From Thuidium tamariscinum (taxonomy: Eukaryota > Streptophyta > Bryopsida > Hypnales > Thuidiaceae), in the NCBI GenBank assembly GCA_947034885.2, contig OX344757.2:9238001-9302000 (forward strand): 64,000 bases of DNA, read 5' to 3'. Numbering within the stretch: the stretch's first letter is position 1; each line of letters opens with the position of its first letter. Shown piece by piece: positions 50,751 through 62,960 of the stretch. A program made the position numbers and the translations under genes. Under the pieces are notes generated by a model that was given only the letters and a program-made list of their open reading frames with translations, was not told the origin of the DNA and made no database searches.

Positions 50751-51611
50751 AATCGACCAGAGACAAACATATTCGTAAATTCCTAGAAATTACATATGTT
50801 GCGATAAAATCTCACTAAAAATTAGATTAGGTTTTTCTTTGCTAAATAAGTGTCCAGTCAAGTTTGAAGACACTTTGACATTCCTAACTACCAAAACCAG
50901 CATCGACATCGAATTTCACGAGAATTTACAATTTAGCAGCAGATTAACTAGCGTACCAAGAGCGAATGATGTCCGATTGGAGCGAATGAAGAGACATTCC
51001 TTACTCTCACAGACATTCCTAATGACCTTGGCTTAACAAATTCATCAAAAAATGTAAATTCAAAAAGTTAGATTTTTAACTTTTAATTGGAGTTACCGTA
51101 ATTCCAATTTGCGCTCACAAATGACCTAGGAGTGAGGGGTAAGGGATCCTTGAGACTAATTGGGGTCTTTTGAAGACAATGGTGCAAACAAACTTCCATT
51201 TTGAGTTTCTCCCTAAAAGATAGAGAGGGTCAGCTCTTAGTTTGACTTTTTAATCGTTAATTGCAGTTAATTAAAAGTGATTTTGGAAATATCTCTTGGA
51301 AAATTAAAGATTGGATTTGGTCATGATCTCTTTTTTGCGTAAAAATCCATCTTTGGACTAAAGAAAGACAATTTTCAAAATAATATTTGGTTAATTTGCA
51401 AAATATCTAGGTAAATTAGGATTCATTCCAAAATATCTTGGGTTAAGATCTTGGATTTGATTTGGCCAAGATTTCATTAGCTAAATGGGGAGAATTTTAG
51501 AGTTGTTCATCATTAAACAAGTATTATTTTGTAATTGCATTTAGGTTAGTTTAGGGAAAAAATAACAAAGTGTTTTTACTAGCAATTTATTGGGGAGGGC
51601 CCGGACATGAG

Positions 51612-51617
51612 TATATA
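51612..51617 (+). promoter_or_regulatory. TATA box in LTR-like copy 1
   Basis: TATATA is flanked by GGGCCC on the left and GGGGCCCCCC on the right, which can pair. The same arrangement occurs in copy 2 at 54371-54400. Confidence 0.5.
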
Positions 51618-51874
51618 GGGGCCCCCCTCGAGGTTGCTAGTACCCTTATTTCTTGCACACCAATAGTTTGTTCTTCTATTTTCATTTCGTACTACCAGCG
51701 TGGTTGGAGCACAGCTTAGACCAAAGATCTTGGCCAAATTTATTTTATGTTTTATTGTTGAAACTTTGAAGGCTAAGGGCCCTTTCAATTGATTCCTATT
51801 TTCTAATTTGTGTTAGAGGCTTGACCTCAACCTCTTGCTGAACTACATTGTAGAAGCCTTAAAGTTTTAATACC

Positions 51875-52085
51875 AAAGTTTGGTTAAACACTGTCATGTG
51901 TACCTCCTTTGATTTCTAACAACTTGAAGGTACTAGTTTGTGAAAATTTCAATTATTGAATACTATAGTTTGTTTAAACTTTGTTATATGTACCTCCTGT
52001 GGTTGCAAAATTTTGAAATACTAAGACATTTTGGGAATTTAAAATGAAAGTTTGGTTAAAGACTGTCATGTGTACCTCCTTTGTG
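51875..52085 (+). repeat. Three tandem repeats of about 82-90 bp
   Basis: AGTTTGGTTAAA.ACTGTCAT followed by GTGTACCTCCT recurs at 51875, 51966 and 52047. The middle copy is most diverged. It lies within LTR-like copy 1 downstream of its TATA box. Confidence 0.7.
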
Positions 52086-52783
52086 ATTAAAATTCTTAAA
52101 ATACTATTGACAACCTCTATACAACGAAGCTATAATTCTTTTCTTACTTGAAGATAAACTAAGACAGCAAGCTTTGAACCCTTTATAAACACCAAAAACG
52201 CTAAAGCTTGAGTTGAATTATTATTCGAAACCAAGACAAAAGCTAGAATGGGGGAAGAATAGTCGACGATCTTTAGGCATTTCATGATTCCCAAGACACT
52301 TGGGAATTTGAGGAATTGATAGGTTTAAAACCTCTAAACCAAACACCCCCACACCCATCTCCTTGTTTTGTTTTAGCATCTAGATATTCTCCCATTCATT
52401 TGCTTTATGCTCTTTAGATAGAAAATTTGACAACACCCTTGAAACACAAAAATATTATATTGATAGTTCCTTTTATTAGATTAGAGTTAATCATTTAGTT
52501 TATACCATTTTCTAGAAGATTGGAGTTAGAACCAAAAAATCAAAAACCGGACTGGAGTGTGCAACCAGCCAACCAGTTGAGGACGAAGTGGACATCGGAC
52601 TGGGGATCAGACTAAGGGCCAGCTCCCATGCTGATCGGGCCGGCAGAGTTATTTTTGGGTTCCGCCCACACCCGGTAAGCTGTTCACCGAAACTCCATTG
52701 GTTGCATAATTAGGGTCCTGCTATGTGTGAGGAGGTGCGGTACTTTACAACCTGCCCCTCCAATTCCAGAGGTAACCAAATTG

Positions 52784-52870
52784 AATAAGTTACAGCGTAA
52801 GTTATTGAATAAGTTATTGAATAAGTTATTGAATAAGATACAACCTAAGTTATTGAATAAGTTACAACCA
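52784..52870 (+). repeat. 12-bp tandem repeat (GTTATTGAATAA)
   Basis: About five to six units, three of them perfect, follow one another. In one frame they read LLNK repeats, inside a 66-codon open frame (52727-52927) that is not otherwise gene-like. Confidence 0.8.
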
Positions 52871-53570
52871 GTTATTAGTAAAAATTATACTTTCTACTTA
52901 TTCAATTTTTTAAAAAGTATGTTGTAATTCAAATAATTCAAATTATTGGGATTTTTTTAAGTTAAAAGTTTGAATTTAATTATATAAGTTTACAGTAAAT
53001 CTCAGAATAATACAAAATTTGAACCAGTAATCAAGATTAGAATGGAAAACTTAATTTTGTAATTTTTAATTGAATTTCGAGTTTGAATGAAAAAAATGTA
53101 AAATGCAAATGTAAAACACATCGTACTATGTTTGTGCATTTTCACACTTTGAGCTTGCAATTGCAACAACTCTATCTATTTTATATTTTTTTGCAAAATT
53201 TCAACATAATAGTAAGAAAAATTGTGAAGCTTCATTTTCTTAGTTTAAGTCAACATTAGAAGTTGAAAGTTTAAGTGGTGTGAGCCCCGTCATTGTTACT
53301 CAGGCCTCAGATTTTTCTTTTTTTCGCTTTTTGCTCATATTTAGGGTTATTATGGTTTAAAATCAACTAAAAAGAGTGCTTACAGTAGGATTGATGCAAT
53401 TCCTGCCAATGATGGAGAATTGGGTCTAATTATTTCGGAGTACCTTAAAAGACTCCTTAGAGCCAATTTCTACAACTTATCACGAGACCAGACATGATAT
53501 TACGCGATTCACTGGAGATTGCACTAGCACCGCGGGAGTCCGACAGTCTCCTACAGGCGTCACGGCAAAG

Positions 53571-53677
53571 CCAACTGGTGAAGATTCCCTTGTATGGGAA
53601 TGATTCCTCCCCGGAGGAATTGAACCAACTAGTGGAGATTCCCTTGTACGGGAATGATTCCTCCCTGGAGGAATTAA
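53571..53677 (+). repeat. 54-bp tandem duplication with paired hairpins
   Basis: Two units start with CCAACT at 53571 and 53625. Each contains two adjacent palindromes, ATTCCC(N6)GGGAAT and ATTCCTCC(N2)GGAGGAAT. It lies just upstream of the LTR-like copy 2 homology. Confidence 0.8.
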
Positions 53678-53829
53678 TTCCGCCACATTGCAATTTCTAC
53701 TTTGATTAGACAGTGTAGGGTTTTAGCGAAACTTTGCAATTGTCATTGGGGGGCTTCCTAGAAGATCCCCTAAAAGTTTCGTAATTTCCTGGATTACGGA
53801 AATGACTCCATGGGAAGTCAACCGCTTTT

Positions 53830-54960
53830 ACCGGCAATTGGAAATTCATAGAAAATTCCACGGTGATGGTAAAATCCCACTAAAAATTAGGATAGTATGT
53901 TTTTGCCTAAATAAGCGTCCCACCAAATTTCAAGACATTCTGACATCAACAAGTACCAGAACCGGCAGCGTAGACAAGTTTTGATGGTTTTACCAAAACT
54001 CTTGCGAGTTGACCGGTGCACGGGGAGCATACGGAGTCCGATTTGGGTCAACTTAGACTCTTTTCCAACATTCTTGGACATTCCCGACAACCCGGGCTAG
54101 TCAAAACCTTTGGGAAAAACCAATTCCCAAAGATAGATTTTCCACCCTTTTTACCGGTTCGTGAATGTTAGCTTTGGAGCGCATTTGGGCTCCGAGAGTA
54201 AGGGGTAGGGGTTCCTTTAGACTAATTTGGGTCTTCTGGAGCTAATGGCGCTGTCCGTTTGGCGATCGGACCATTTTCCCGAAAGTTAGAATAGCTACAG
54301 CAGTAGGGTAGATTTTTAGATCGTTAATTGGTTTTTTCTTAGTTAGTTTTATTCGTAACTTGAGGGGGGAGGAGGCCTTGGAAATGTATAAAAGGCCTCC
54401 CCCTCCCCTCATTTCACACCTCTATTTCATTTTTCGAAATCTCTTTCATTATCAAACCTCTACTCTTTTATCAAAACCTCTTATCATTTTCATACCTTTC
54501 CAAACACTCTATTTCTTTTATCCAAACTCTTGTCTCTTTGATACACTCGAATCTCCATTACCTTCTTAAGTTCTTTTGTTGTAAGCACTCACAAGGATCT
54601 TGAGGTACCCTTGGGTGCTTAATCATTTTAGTAGTGCTCTTGCTTAAAGCTTTGATACCGAAATTATCCGATTTAAGTCTTTTGACAAGGGATTCACAGC
54701 CTGGATTGGCTTATCGAGGATCCCCCTAAGCTTAAACGTGTGATTAAGGTCCTGGTTACATTATTTGTGGAAGTGTGGGTGGGATCCATAACTTCTTTTT
54801 AGTGAGCAGAGCTCTGGCAAATTTATCCTAGAATTTGGGGCTAACACCCTTAATACGGCGAAGCTATCGCCAAGATCCTAGCAGCTTTATAATTTAGTCC
54901 AAATTCCACCAAATTCCTTCCAAAATTCGGGCCTAAATCCCCCGGACGGCAAAGCTTTGA
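53830..54960 (+). mobile_element. LTR-like segment, copy 2
   Basis: It is collinear with copy 1 at 50760-52200, with the same promoter layout: TATAAAAG at 54387-54394 inside a perfect 9-bp inverted repeat, followed by a C/T-rich leader. A GGCTAGCAACTGCCGGGT sequence at about 55038 resembles a degenerate tRNA primer-binding site. Following sequence (CCAGCCAACCAGCCAGCAG) also resembles that after copy 1 (CAACCAGCCAACCAG, about 52561). Both could be LTRs of two related elements rather than one pair. No gag or pol frames are found. Confidence 0.6.
54371..54400 (+). promoter_or_regulatory. TATA box inside a perfect inverted repeat
   Basis: GGAGGCCTT (54371-54379) and AAGGCCTCC (54392-54400) flank and overlap TATAAAAG (54387-54394). 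A pyrimidine-rich region follows, as in plant core promoters. Confidence 0.65.
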
Positions 54961-55029
54961 ACCTACTCATACTAATTTTCCAGTTTGTTTTGTGTAAAAG
55001 GGTCCCCAAGGGAGACCCAAAATTTAGTG

Positions 55030-56580
55030 TACCCATGGCTAGCAACTGCCGGGTTTTAGTTTAGTTTCTTGTTTTTTTCCAAGTTTCCAGCCAACCAGCC
55101 AGCAGCCGGACCAGCCAGTACTACCCCAGGTAGCGGTCGGAGCCCCCCACCGACTCGGCACCAACGGCCGGCACGGCAGCGACTAACCAGCCAACACAGG
55201 CAGCGACTGACCAAGCCAACACAGGCAGCGTACTGACAGGCCATTATTCGGTGGCTTGATCACATACTGATCAGACCACATACCATATCATCTGATTTGG
55301 AAAACTGGGATGATACCCTGCGGGGTTCCAAAACATTTTCCAAAACTTGGGATTCTGAACTATCTAACTTGAGATTTTTGGGAAGAAAATTAGTTGAAGA
55401 GTGAAACACAAGGGAGTGAGTTTTTCTCATTTATTTCCAAAAATGAAGTAGAAAAAAGGAAAACTGGAGGAAGAAGGTTGGAGCCAGTTTCCAACAAACT
55501 TTAGAATAGTTTTCCAATAAAATTTCAAAAGTCCAGAAGTAGTGAGAGAGCTCAAAGTGAGGGCTGATCTGGTCAAACCAGATTGACCAGCAACCAAACC
55601 AACAGGGCAGCCTTCAACCAGGCAAGAAACCAATTCAATATTGGGAGGCAACCTCACAGACTAGGCTGAGAGGTCAATTCAGTTGGAAGGCAGCCTAACA
55701 AGCTGAGAGGATCAATTCAGTTGATAAGTCAACCCCTTTGGAGGGGTATCAGCCCCTTTAGACTGAGCAACTAGGCCCGAGTGCTGGATCTCCAAAACTT
55801 TGATCAAACACTCACAAACAACACTCAAGCTCCCCAAATCGCAAACACCAACACAAGTGCAAGAATTGAAGTGGAGAATTAGACACAAGCATTTGGAGAA
55901 GAAGGCTTGGGAGGCTCGGAATCCCATTAGTTAGAATAGTTGACTTTCTTAACCACAATAGTTCTAGACAAAAGACAAATAGAAAAAACAAATAAAAGAA
56001 TAGTTTGACTTTAGAGAAGTTTAGAGCCTTGCTAAATTAGAGAAAAGTTGGGAAGCCTTAGTTGTGTTAGAATTGACTTTCAAGACCATTTAGAGATAAT
56101 TTCAAAAATTAGATTATATTAGGATATTTTAAAAGGTTAACCTTGGGGGCCCTTCAAAAGAAAAGGAAGAGGCCCAAAGGATAAAGAAAACCACAAAAAA
56201 GAGCTAAAAGAAAAGGAGAAGGCTTTGAAGGACAATACTTCACCCGAAGTATTCAAATTATAATCAAACTCAATTGCAAGGACATCGGATGGAAGTGGAG
56301 CGAGAGCAATTTGGAGAGTTTATGGAGACGCATGAAGACCTCGAGGTCGTGATGATGGCGGTTAGTTTTTGACAAATTCCCTTGTTATCATTTTCTTTCA
56401 TAATTTCTTTCGCATAAAATTCAATTATTTATCCCAAAATTAGGAACCGTGTTAAACCCAAGTAATAAAAATTAGTGAAATAAACCATTGTTGAAGATCA
56501 AGAGATAATCTAGAACCAAATTAGGATTAGATTCTGTAAGAGATATCTTAGAACAGAAAAAACCGCATCTACTTTGAATT
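55030..56580. other. Probable LTR-element internal remnant, no intact frame
   Basis: The sequence starts with CCAGC/CAACC-rich DNA and continues into purine-rich DNA (about 56150-56230). No reverse transcriptase, integrase or gag motif is readable in any frame. Confidence 0.4.
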
Positions 56581-56593
56581 TGATCAAACATCA

Positions 56594-56747
56594 GATGACC
56601 TAGAATAGAATGCATGCTTAGATAAACCCAGTTCATTTGCACGGAGGTTAAAAAGGGTTGACCAAATCAAGATGACCTAGAATAGAATGCATGCTTAAAT
56701 AAACCCTGTTCATTTTCACGGAGGTTAAAAAGGGTTGACCAAATCAA
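56594..56747 (+). repeat. 77-bp tandem duplication
   Basis: Units 56594-56670 and 56671-56747 begin GATGACCTAGAATAGAATGC and end AGGGTTGACCAAATCAA. They differ at only three or so positions, so the duplication is recent. Confidence 0.9.
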
Positions 56748-56759
56748 GTGAAGCTTAGA

Positions 56760-58500
56760 CTCCTCTAGACATTAAAGAATTAGAAAACAACCCGAAAGAC
56801 TTAGCCAAATTCAATCAAACCTGACAGTAAAGTTATTTTACCCTAGAAATTACAAGAGGGCCAATTAGGAGTAGGAAAGTAGGAAGATCCATTGCTTGGA
56901 AGGCGTAACTGGATTACACATAGGTTAGACATCCATTAGAAATCGTTGCAAAAGTAGTAGAACCTGGTTGTATACACTTTATTCCAAGGGTGGGAATAAA
57001 GTGCCCACAAATGGTCAAATTAGGAATTAAAATCAAGGATCATCCACTTTTTGGACTCATATACCTCTTGGGATTAATAATCACAAAAATCATATTTTAT
57101 TGATTATTATTCAAATTGGTTTTGCATAATACAAAAAAGAATTGAATTTTTTGTCTTGCATAGTTACAATTCCAATCAAGTATACTAAATTGAAATTTCA
57201 AAAATTAAAATTTTGTATTTAGTAAATTTTTGGCTTAAATTTTCATCATAATTCACTCAAAAATATTGGTAATGTATTTTAAAATTTTTCTTATGAAGAC
57301 ATGTAGAATACATTTGTTTATATACTAATATAGACCTTTCTTTCAAGAATCATGTCTACAACACTTTCACAATTTTATCTATAGAAATTTCAATGTCAAG
57401 GTAACAATGTCCTAATTGTGAAAAACAAATATTTTGTTAGGGTGGTAGATGTGGCATAATAGTTGTACCATTACTCTCAAATGTTTAAAAGGAAATATAA
57501 GCTAAGGATCAAATACCAAGATCTACTTATAGTATGAAGACTTAATTTTCTAAAATTTGGTCACGTGGCACTTGTCATTAATTTCTACTTTGATCATGTT
57601 TTAGTTAGTTAGTAGGGAGTTTGCAGGGTGTTTTTTTTAATGAAAGATGGAAAAATGTCTTTTAAATATTCTCTACATCTCTATGCAATTAAATTTTTTC
57701 TTGAATATTTTGGTACGCTTTCAATAAATTTTTATGTGAAACTAGAAAACTTGACATTAAAAAATCTTTAATAATGGAATTTTCCTTTCGTAAAATTAGA
57801 GTTTCATATGCTTTATTGGAATGGCATATGAATTTTGTAGATTTTGCAAGATGAAAAATTTCAATTATCTTCTTATTATGCAAATGAATAAGACTAATGC
57901 ATTAGTAGTTTAATTGTAGTTTGTACTCATGATTATTAAGTAGTATAGTACAATTGGATGTAAAAACCTTACAAATTGCTTATTCTATCATTCAAAGTTT
58001 TATAAAATATAATAAGTAATTTCTTTTTGCATAATAAATATTCAATTTTGTTGCAATTCCACCCAATTTTGCTTACGGTTTAGGGGTTTAATGTAGTACA
58101 ACAAAAAATGATTTTCCATAGATATGTACTAAACATTTGTACACATATATTTGATAGTAGTAAAAAAGAAACATCACAGAAGGATGGCATGATCTATGAA
58201 GAATTCAATGTGAAGTGTCACTTGACCAAACTTTTCAATATAAGTTTCTTTACATTCTAACTAAATTTTTGAGCAAATATCAATGTGGAGTTCAAATTAA
58301 AATTCTATAATTTAGGATAGATGTACATATATTCATATTAGAAAAAATGATCACATAAAACTTCATATGGAACTCTTCATACATCATATTCTTTTTCTTC
58401 AACCATTCAAGGTTTGACAACTTTTTATAAATGCGGTTTTCACAAAGTCTTAATAGATTTATTTGTAGAAATTTTCAAAATGAAGGAAGGTGACATCAAT
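56760..58500. other. AT-rich intergenic DNA, no gene seen
   Basis: No gene is supported. A GGTTTAGGGGTTTAAT motif near 58078-58093 resembles a TTAA-element end, but no partner end was found. Confidence 0.45.
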
Positions 58501-58531
58501 CTACTTTAGAATACAATATCAAATCCAAACG

Positions 58532-59907
58532 TCATTCATTGAAGCGAGTAGCTTCTAATTGATACAAATGTCTTGCAATTGCCATTTGCAATTGCTCACT
58601 ATCATTCTGAGGTACACCTCTCACTACTTGTTGCCTATATCCCAAGTCGTGATGTCCCCAAAGAACAATTGAATCATCAATGACATCATTTTTGTCAATA
58701 AGTATGTTATGAAGCAAACAACATCCCAATATCAAACTAGGAAGTCTTTTCAAATCAGGGTTTGTAATTGGAATTTTTAAAATCCTCCACATTCCTTTTA
58801 AAATTCCAAATGAGTGCTCTACTACCATGCGTGTGGATGAGTGCTTAAAATTGAACTCTTCATATAGCCTAGGAAGTTGGATTCCAGGCCAAGGTACCAA
58901 TAAGTTTGTGTCACCAACATAACCTGAATCGGCTACAATCAACTCATGGATGTCAACACCTTGAATGTGTATAGTTGGCCCATCCAATCTTCTCCCTGCA
59001 ATCACTTCTTTAAAGTGATTTGACATAAGAAGTACACGAGAATTGTGTACTGATCAAGGGACACCTACAAAACATCTATAAAACGGGCTTCATGATCTAC
59101 AATGGCTTGGACTATAGTAGAGTAGTTATGATCCCGGTCGTACCAGTCTGTTGATCTACATCTACCTAGTAGATCAAACCGGACATGAGAACAATCAAGA
59201 GCACCACAACATTGTGGTATGCCATGGAGGTTTTCAAACCCAAGTTTTATTTTTGATAATGCTCCTCCTATTGGCCACTGTAAATGCAAAGGCATAGCAA
59301 CTTTGATTAAAGCCGAAATGAATCGTTTACAAACCTTAACACTTGTTGAGTCATGCACGCCAAAAAGCTCACCCACTGAGTTATGAATGTCTCTAGTTCC
59401 AAGCCTTCTCAATGTAATGGCAACTTGCTTTGGCACAGTCATCAATCTTCCAGTAATATTAATCAATCCAAGTGGAGGATTCTTCTTCAATTCTTCATGA
59501 ACCAAACCACAAACATATTGGAAAGTAGGAACAGATAGTCGAAAAAATTGGCAAAAACGTTCAGGATCTTCTTGCATTACCAAAGTAGAGAATTGTTCCC
59601 ACCAATGAATGGAACGTGGCTTGATATAATAAAGCCCAGACTCTGAGCCAAATATACTCTTCTTACTAGCTTTGTGAACAAAAACTTGTTGGAAGACTTG
59701 TTCACATTCCATAACTGCATGAATGATAGGTAACATTTCTTCGGCCCTTCTTTCATGTTTTGAAATGGCCAATGTTGATACTCTTGGTGCTTTGGCCATT
59801 TGACTCCTTTCAAACATACCATGTGTTGCCAACTGAGTCATAGTACCAATTGATGTAGTTGCTACCCCCATAGTTGCTATTGCAACTCCAACATCATAAT
59901 TGTCCAT
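58532..59907 (-). pseudogene. PIF/Harbinger DDE nuclease (transposase), frameshifted
   Basis: The upstream frame starts at ATG 59907 (MDNYDVGVAIATMG...) and contains a helical region, then GALDCSHVRFD with the first catalytic Asp. It closes at TAG just after ARFIDVL. The next codon block continues in another frame as VGVP, TGA (59054-59056), SVHNSRVLLMSNHF, then VADSGYVGDTNLLVPWPG (second Asp), VEHSFGILKGMWRIL (Glu), and CCLLHN to the end. Apparent damage is a one-base loss in the T run near 59068-59072 plus one nonsense codon. These motifs are diagnostic of DDE_Tnp_4 (HARBI1-like) nucleases. It lies 225 bp downstream of the trihelix-like gene on the same strand, the normal two-gene layout of this superfamily. 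Element ends were not identified. Confidence 0.88.
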
Positions 59908-60131
59908 GTTGCAGAACCTAAAAAAACCCAAAGGGAGGAACGAGTTCTAAATTAATAAAATGGATGCACATGTCTAACAAAAAAACCATTAGAACTATCA
60001 AACCAACATAGTCAAGAACCAATAATCAATCAAACAATGGTATGTAAAAAGGCATTGCTTTACTAATGGCAAATCATATTTTAAAATTAGTATCAATGCA
60101 ATGACAAACAAGCCACGTAGGATGACTCCAA

Positions 60132-61174
60132 CTAATGCCTATCTTGAAGGGCATTTCCAATTGTCTTCATAGCATCACTCAAACTAAGAAGAGCATTCAC
60201 ATAACCTTGCCTTGTAGCACTGGCACTTTTCATTCTGTCACGTTCAAGTTTCATCGTATCAAGATGGCATAATTCCTTTGATTGCAACTTCTGTCTATCC
60301 AATTCTATAATCTCCTTATGACGAATGTCCTCTTGATCATGCCCACCACTAATGGCCCCAACGAATTCAAGCCTAGTTTTGTCCATAGAAGCCAATGCAC
60401 CATCTGCTACCTTCATTGATAAGCGGCGTTTTTTGGTAGAGTAATCAACAGATGATTCACCACCATCTGTAATACACATAAATATGGTAGCCATTAATTA
60501 GAATGTTTCCAAAAGATATGCACACATTCATTCCTAATAATATTTTAAAAACAAATTCGTGCACAATGTTTATAAATATCACCAAAAAATAAAACAAAGA
60601 AGATTTCAAAAATACCAGTAGGATGTGGCATCATTCTACTATCAAGAGGAAGGTCTCCAACATCAACAACTTGCGAAATCTTGGGAAACCAATCTAACAT
60701 AGCCTCATAGACAGTTTGGTCAAATGGTGCCCTCGGAAACCTCCTTGGATGGGTTGTTTTTTCCAAAGGGCTTATAGCAAAGTAACTTGGTTGGCCAGAT
60801 GGTATTTTCTTTTCATAATCATAAACTTTCTTAAAGTCTGGTGATAATTGCTCCCACTTGTCTTGAATTTGTTGTGGGTTTCTTTGTACACCCCTTCCCC
60901 ACAAATCATCTGCCATGGCTCTCCACCTATTTGGCGCCGTAGTCATTTGAGCACGTATCAATTTTGTTGGCCCATATTTCTCATAATCTACCCTCTTACA
61001 ATGACACAAGGATAGAGTCTCTGCCAAGGACCATCTCCCAGTTTTGTAAACTTTTCCATCTTCACTACCATGAGCTTCTCCCAATTCCACCTCGGTCTGA
61101 TCTTCCAATTGTGTTTCAAGATCTATTGACTCAGGATTCTAATTGAGATCCAGTGGAGATCTTTGAGAGTCCAT
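60132..61174 (-). pseudogene. PIF/Harbinger trihelix/SANT-like protein, early stop
   Basis: ATG at 61174 opens a frame broken by TAG at 61139-61141 after 11 codons, then open to a splice donor at 60615-60614. The second exon runs 60466-60132 and joins in phase (PHPT|DGGESS). The product carries a Myb/SANT- or trihelix-like domain with GRWSLAETLSLCHCKRVD, NRWRAMADDLWGRGV and QIQDKWEQLSPDFKKVYDYE, followed by a charged C-terminal helix (HKEIIELDRQKLQSKELCHL). In Harbinger elements this partner binds DNA and helps nuclear import of the nuclease. The early TAG fits a CAG change; translation from a later start cannot be excluded. Confidence 0.75.
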
Positions 61175-61489
61175 TTTCTACACATGGAATTTACATTAAA
61201 CTTTTGGAAAACAATTATGACCTCAATTTTGAGGTAGCAAAATTTCCCAAATAAAGGTAGATATAATTCATTGGGAAAAAAGAGGGCCAAATTGGAGTTC
61301 TAGGCAATTTTCAAGCTCAAATTGTAGCTTCTCAAAAACAAATCTAAACTATAATGAATGATATTATATGAAGCTTTTTTAACAAAAATTTATTCATATT
61401 ATCTTAATTCAGTCCAATACAATCCAAATTCATGTAAACCAATAAATGACTTGAAAACTATAGGAGAGAGCTTTAAAACAATGTGCACA

Positions 61490-61862
61490 TTTTGAACCTC
61501 CTTATAGGTGGCTATGAAATAGAGGTGAGATGGTTTTTTAAAGAACCTCCATAAACATTGAACGAATCAAAGAACATGAAAATTATTAATTGCAAAAGCC
61601 TATCAATCTTTGATTATTTTTCATTTTTCTTAGAAGTTACAAGTAAATGATTTATGGAATACCTATGCTCATAAATAGGGAACTATGACATGACTTCTTC
61701 GAAGATTCATAACTAATTCAATAAGTCTTCAAAAAATCTGAAACCACTTGTGTTAGAGTCCTCATCTATTCCTCTATGATTGAAAAATGAGCCAAGAAAA
61801 TTCCCATTGAAGTCATTACAGGATAAAGGTGGATCAGCCCTTACATGCCAAATTTCAGAACT
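61490..61862 (+). mobile_element. Family C miniature element, eroded copy
   Basis: Blocks GAACCTCC, ATTGAACGAATCAA, TTCATAACTAATTCAA and CTTGTGTTAGA follow the order of the clean copy at 41564-41975. Ends are degenerate, and the right edge may be near the AAAGGTGGATCAGCCC motif at 61834. Confidence 0.55.
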
Positions 61863-62399
61863 TAGTGCATAAATCAAACAAAATATTCCAAATCCAATGA
61901 TTGTAAAACCCTATAACAGAAATAGTATAGTATTGAGGGAAATTCAACTTGACTGTGGTCCAATTCTTTAACAAATATTATGAGAAATCTAACAACTATT
62001 GATGCAAGGTACCCCTGAAAAAGAACTCAATATTTTGGCATTCAGTATTGAAAGTATCTATGGCAATTAGCCACTGGGCAGGTGGAGAGGAGAGTAAGAA
62101 GGTACGCAAACTGCAGAACCTGGACCGTTTCTTTTGACAAGGGTTTAGGCTCAAAAATTCTAGAGGTTTCCAATGCTAATGTAGTCCACTGAAACAATTA
62201 TTGAAACAAACAATTACTGAGCAACGTTCTGCTCCGAGCACCGAGCACCGAGCAAAATACTGAAACAAACAATTAACAAAACAAAAGCAATGGGAATGCA
62301 ACTCACCGAAGCTGTGCCGAAGAAGCACCAAATATGCTCGAAGCCGCCAATGCACCCGCCGCCAGCCGAAAGCACCGCCACCTCCCACCGTATAGAAGT

Positions 62400-62960
62400 T
62401 GAAAAGACTTTTACAGGGTTAAAGATCGACTTAAATAGTCAAATGACCGTCTCCCGAAGGTTGTAAAGTAGAATCGTGACCTTCAATCGTAGGTCAAAAG
62501 ACTACCGATCGATCGGTCGAACTCAAGATGTGGAATTCACGTTCCCCGACGTCGGGCAACGCAGGCTTCACCGGCCCTAATCTTCAACTAGCTTCCATGT
62601 AGGACAGCCAGTTAACTGTTTGTCTTTAAGTACTTTCCATACCGGCCCGATCAACATGGAAGCTGGACCTAAGGCACCAGACTGGGGCATTGAAGTGAGG
62701 CACCGGACGGAGGACGGACGGAAGACAAAAGGAGGCCCAGCGGCCTCTCATGCCCCGCCACGTGGCGACCACTGACACCGAGCTGGAACAAGCTGGCAAG
62801 GGTCTTAGAGGTCTCAAGAAGGGATTAGGGAGTCGGCTCGGAGTCCAAGGACTAGGGAATTTGGAAAGGAGCTGAAGGAGTTCGGGTCGGGTTCTAGAGA
62901 GTAGAAGTGCAAAAACACAACTCACAGAAGAACTCAACTCAAGTAAGTTAACCATCACTA
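62400..62960 (-). mobile_element. Inverted copy of LTR-associated GC-rich sequence
   Basis: On the minus strand around 62690-62635, CAGCTTCCATGTTGATCGGG matches CAGCTCCCATGCTGATCGGG at about 52621-52640 with two differences. The flanking GC-rich sequence also contrasts with its surroundings. A 110-codon minus-strand frame (62626-62958) has no recognisable domain. Confidence 0.5.

Larger units (their letters stand above)
50760..52200 (+). mobile_element. LTR-like segment, copy 1
   Basis: It is collinear with 53830-54960: paired blocks include AAAATCTCACTAAAAATTAG (50805) with AAAATCCCACTAAAAATTAG (53871), GTGAGGGGTAAGGGATCCTT (51134) with GTAAGGGGTAGGGGTTCCTT (54197), and CGAAGCTAT (52125) with CGAAGCTAT (54859). 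A TATATA box at 51612-51617 sits between GGGCCC arms. No TG...CA termini or reverse transcriptase are visible, so the LTR identity is inferred from layout. Confidence 0.6.

Noticed and set aside
50760-54960. A single intact LTR retrotransposon with 5' and 3' LTRs
   Set aside because: The intervening DNA has no gag or pol, the two segments are strongly diverged, and each is followed by similar post-LTR sequence. Two separate remnants fit better.
62626-62958. 110-codon minus-strand frame
   Set aside because: It lies in LTR-associated GC-rich sequence that also occurs near 52.6 kb, and no domain is visible.
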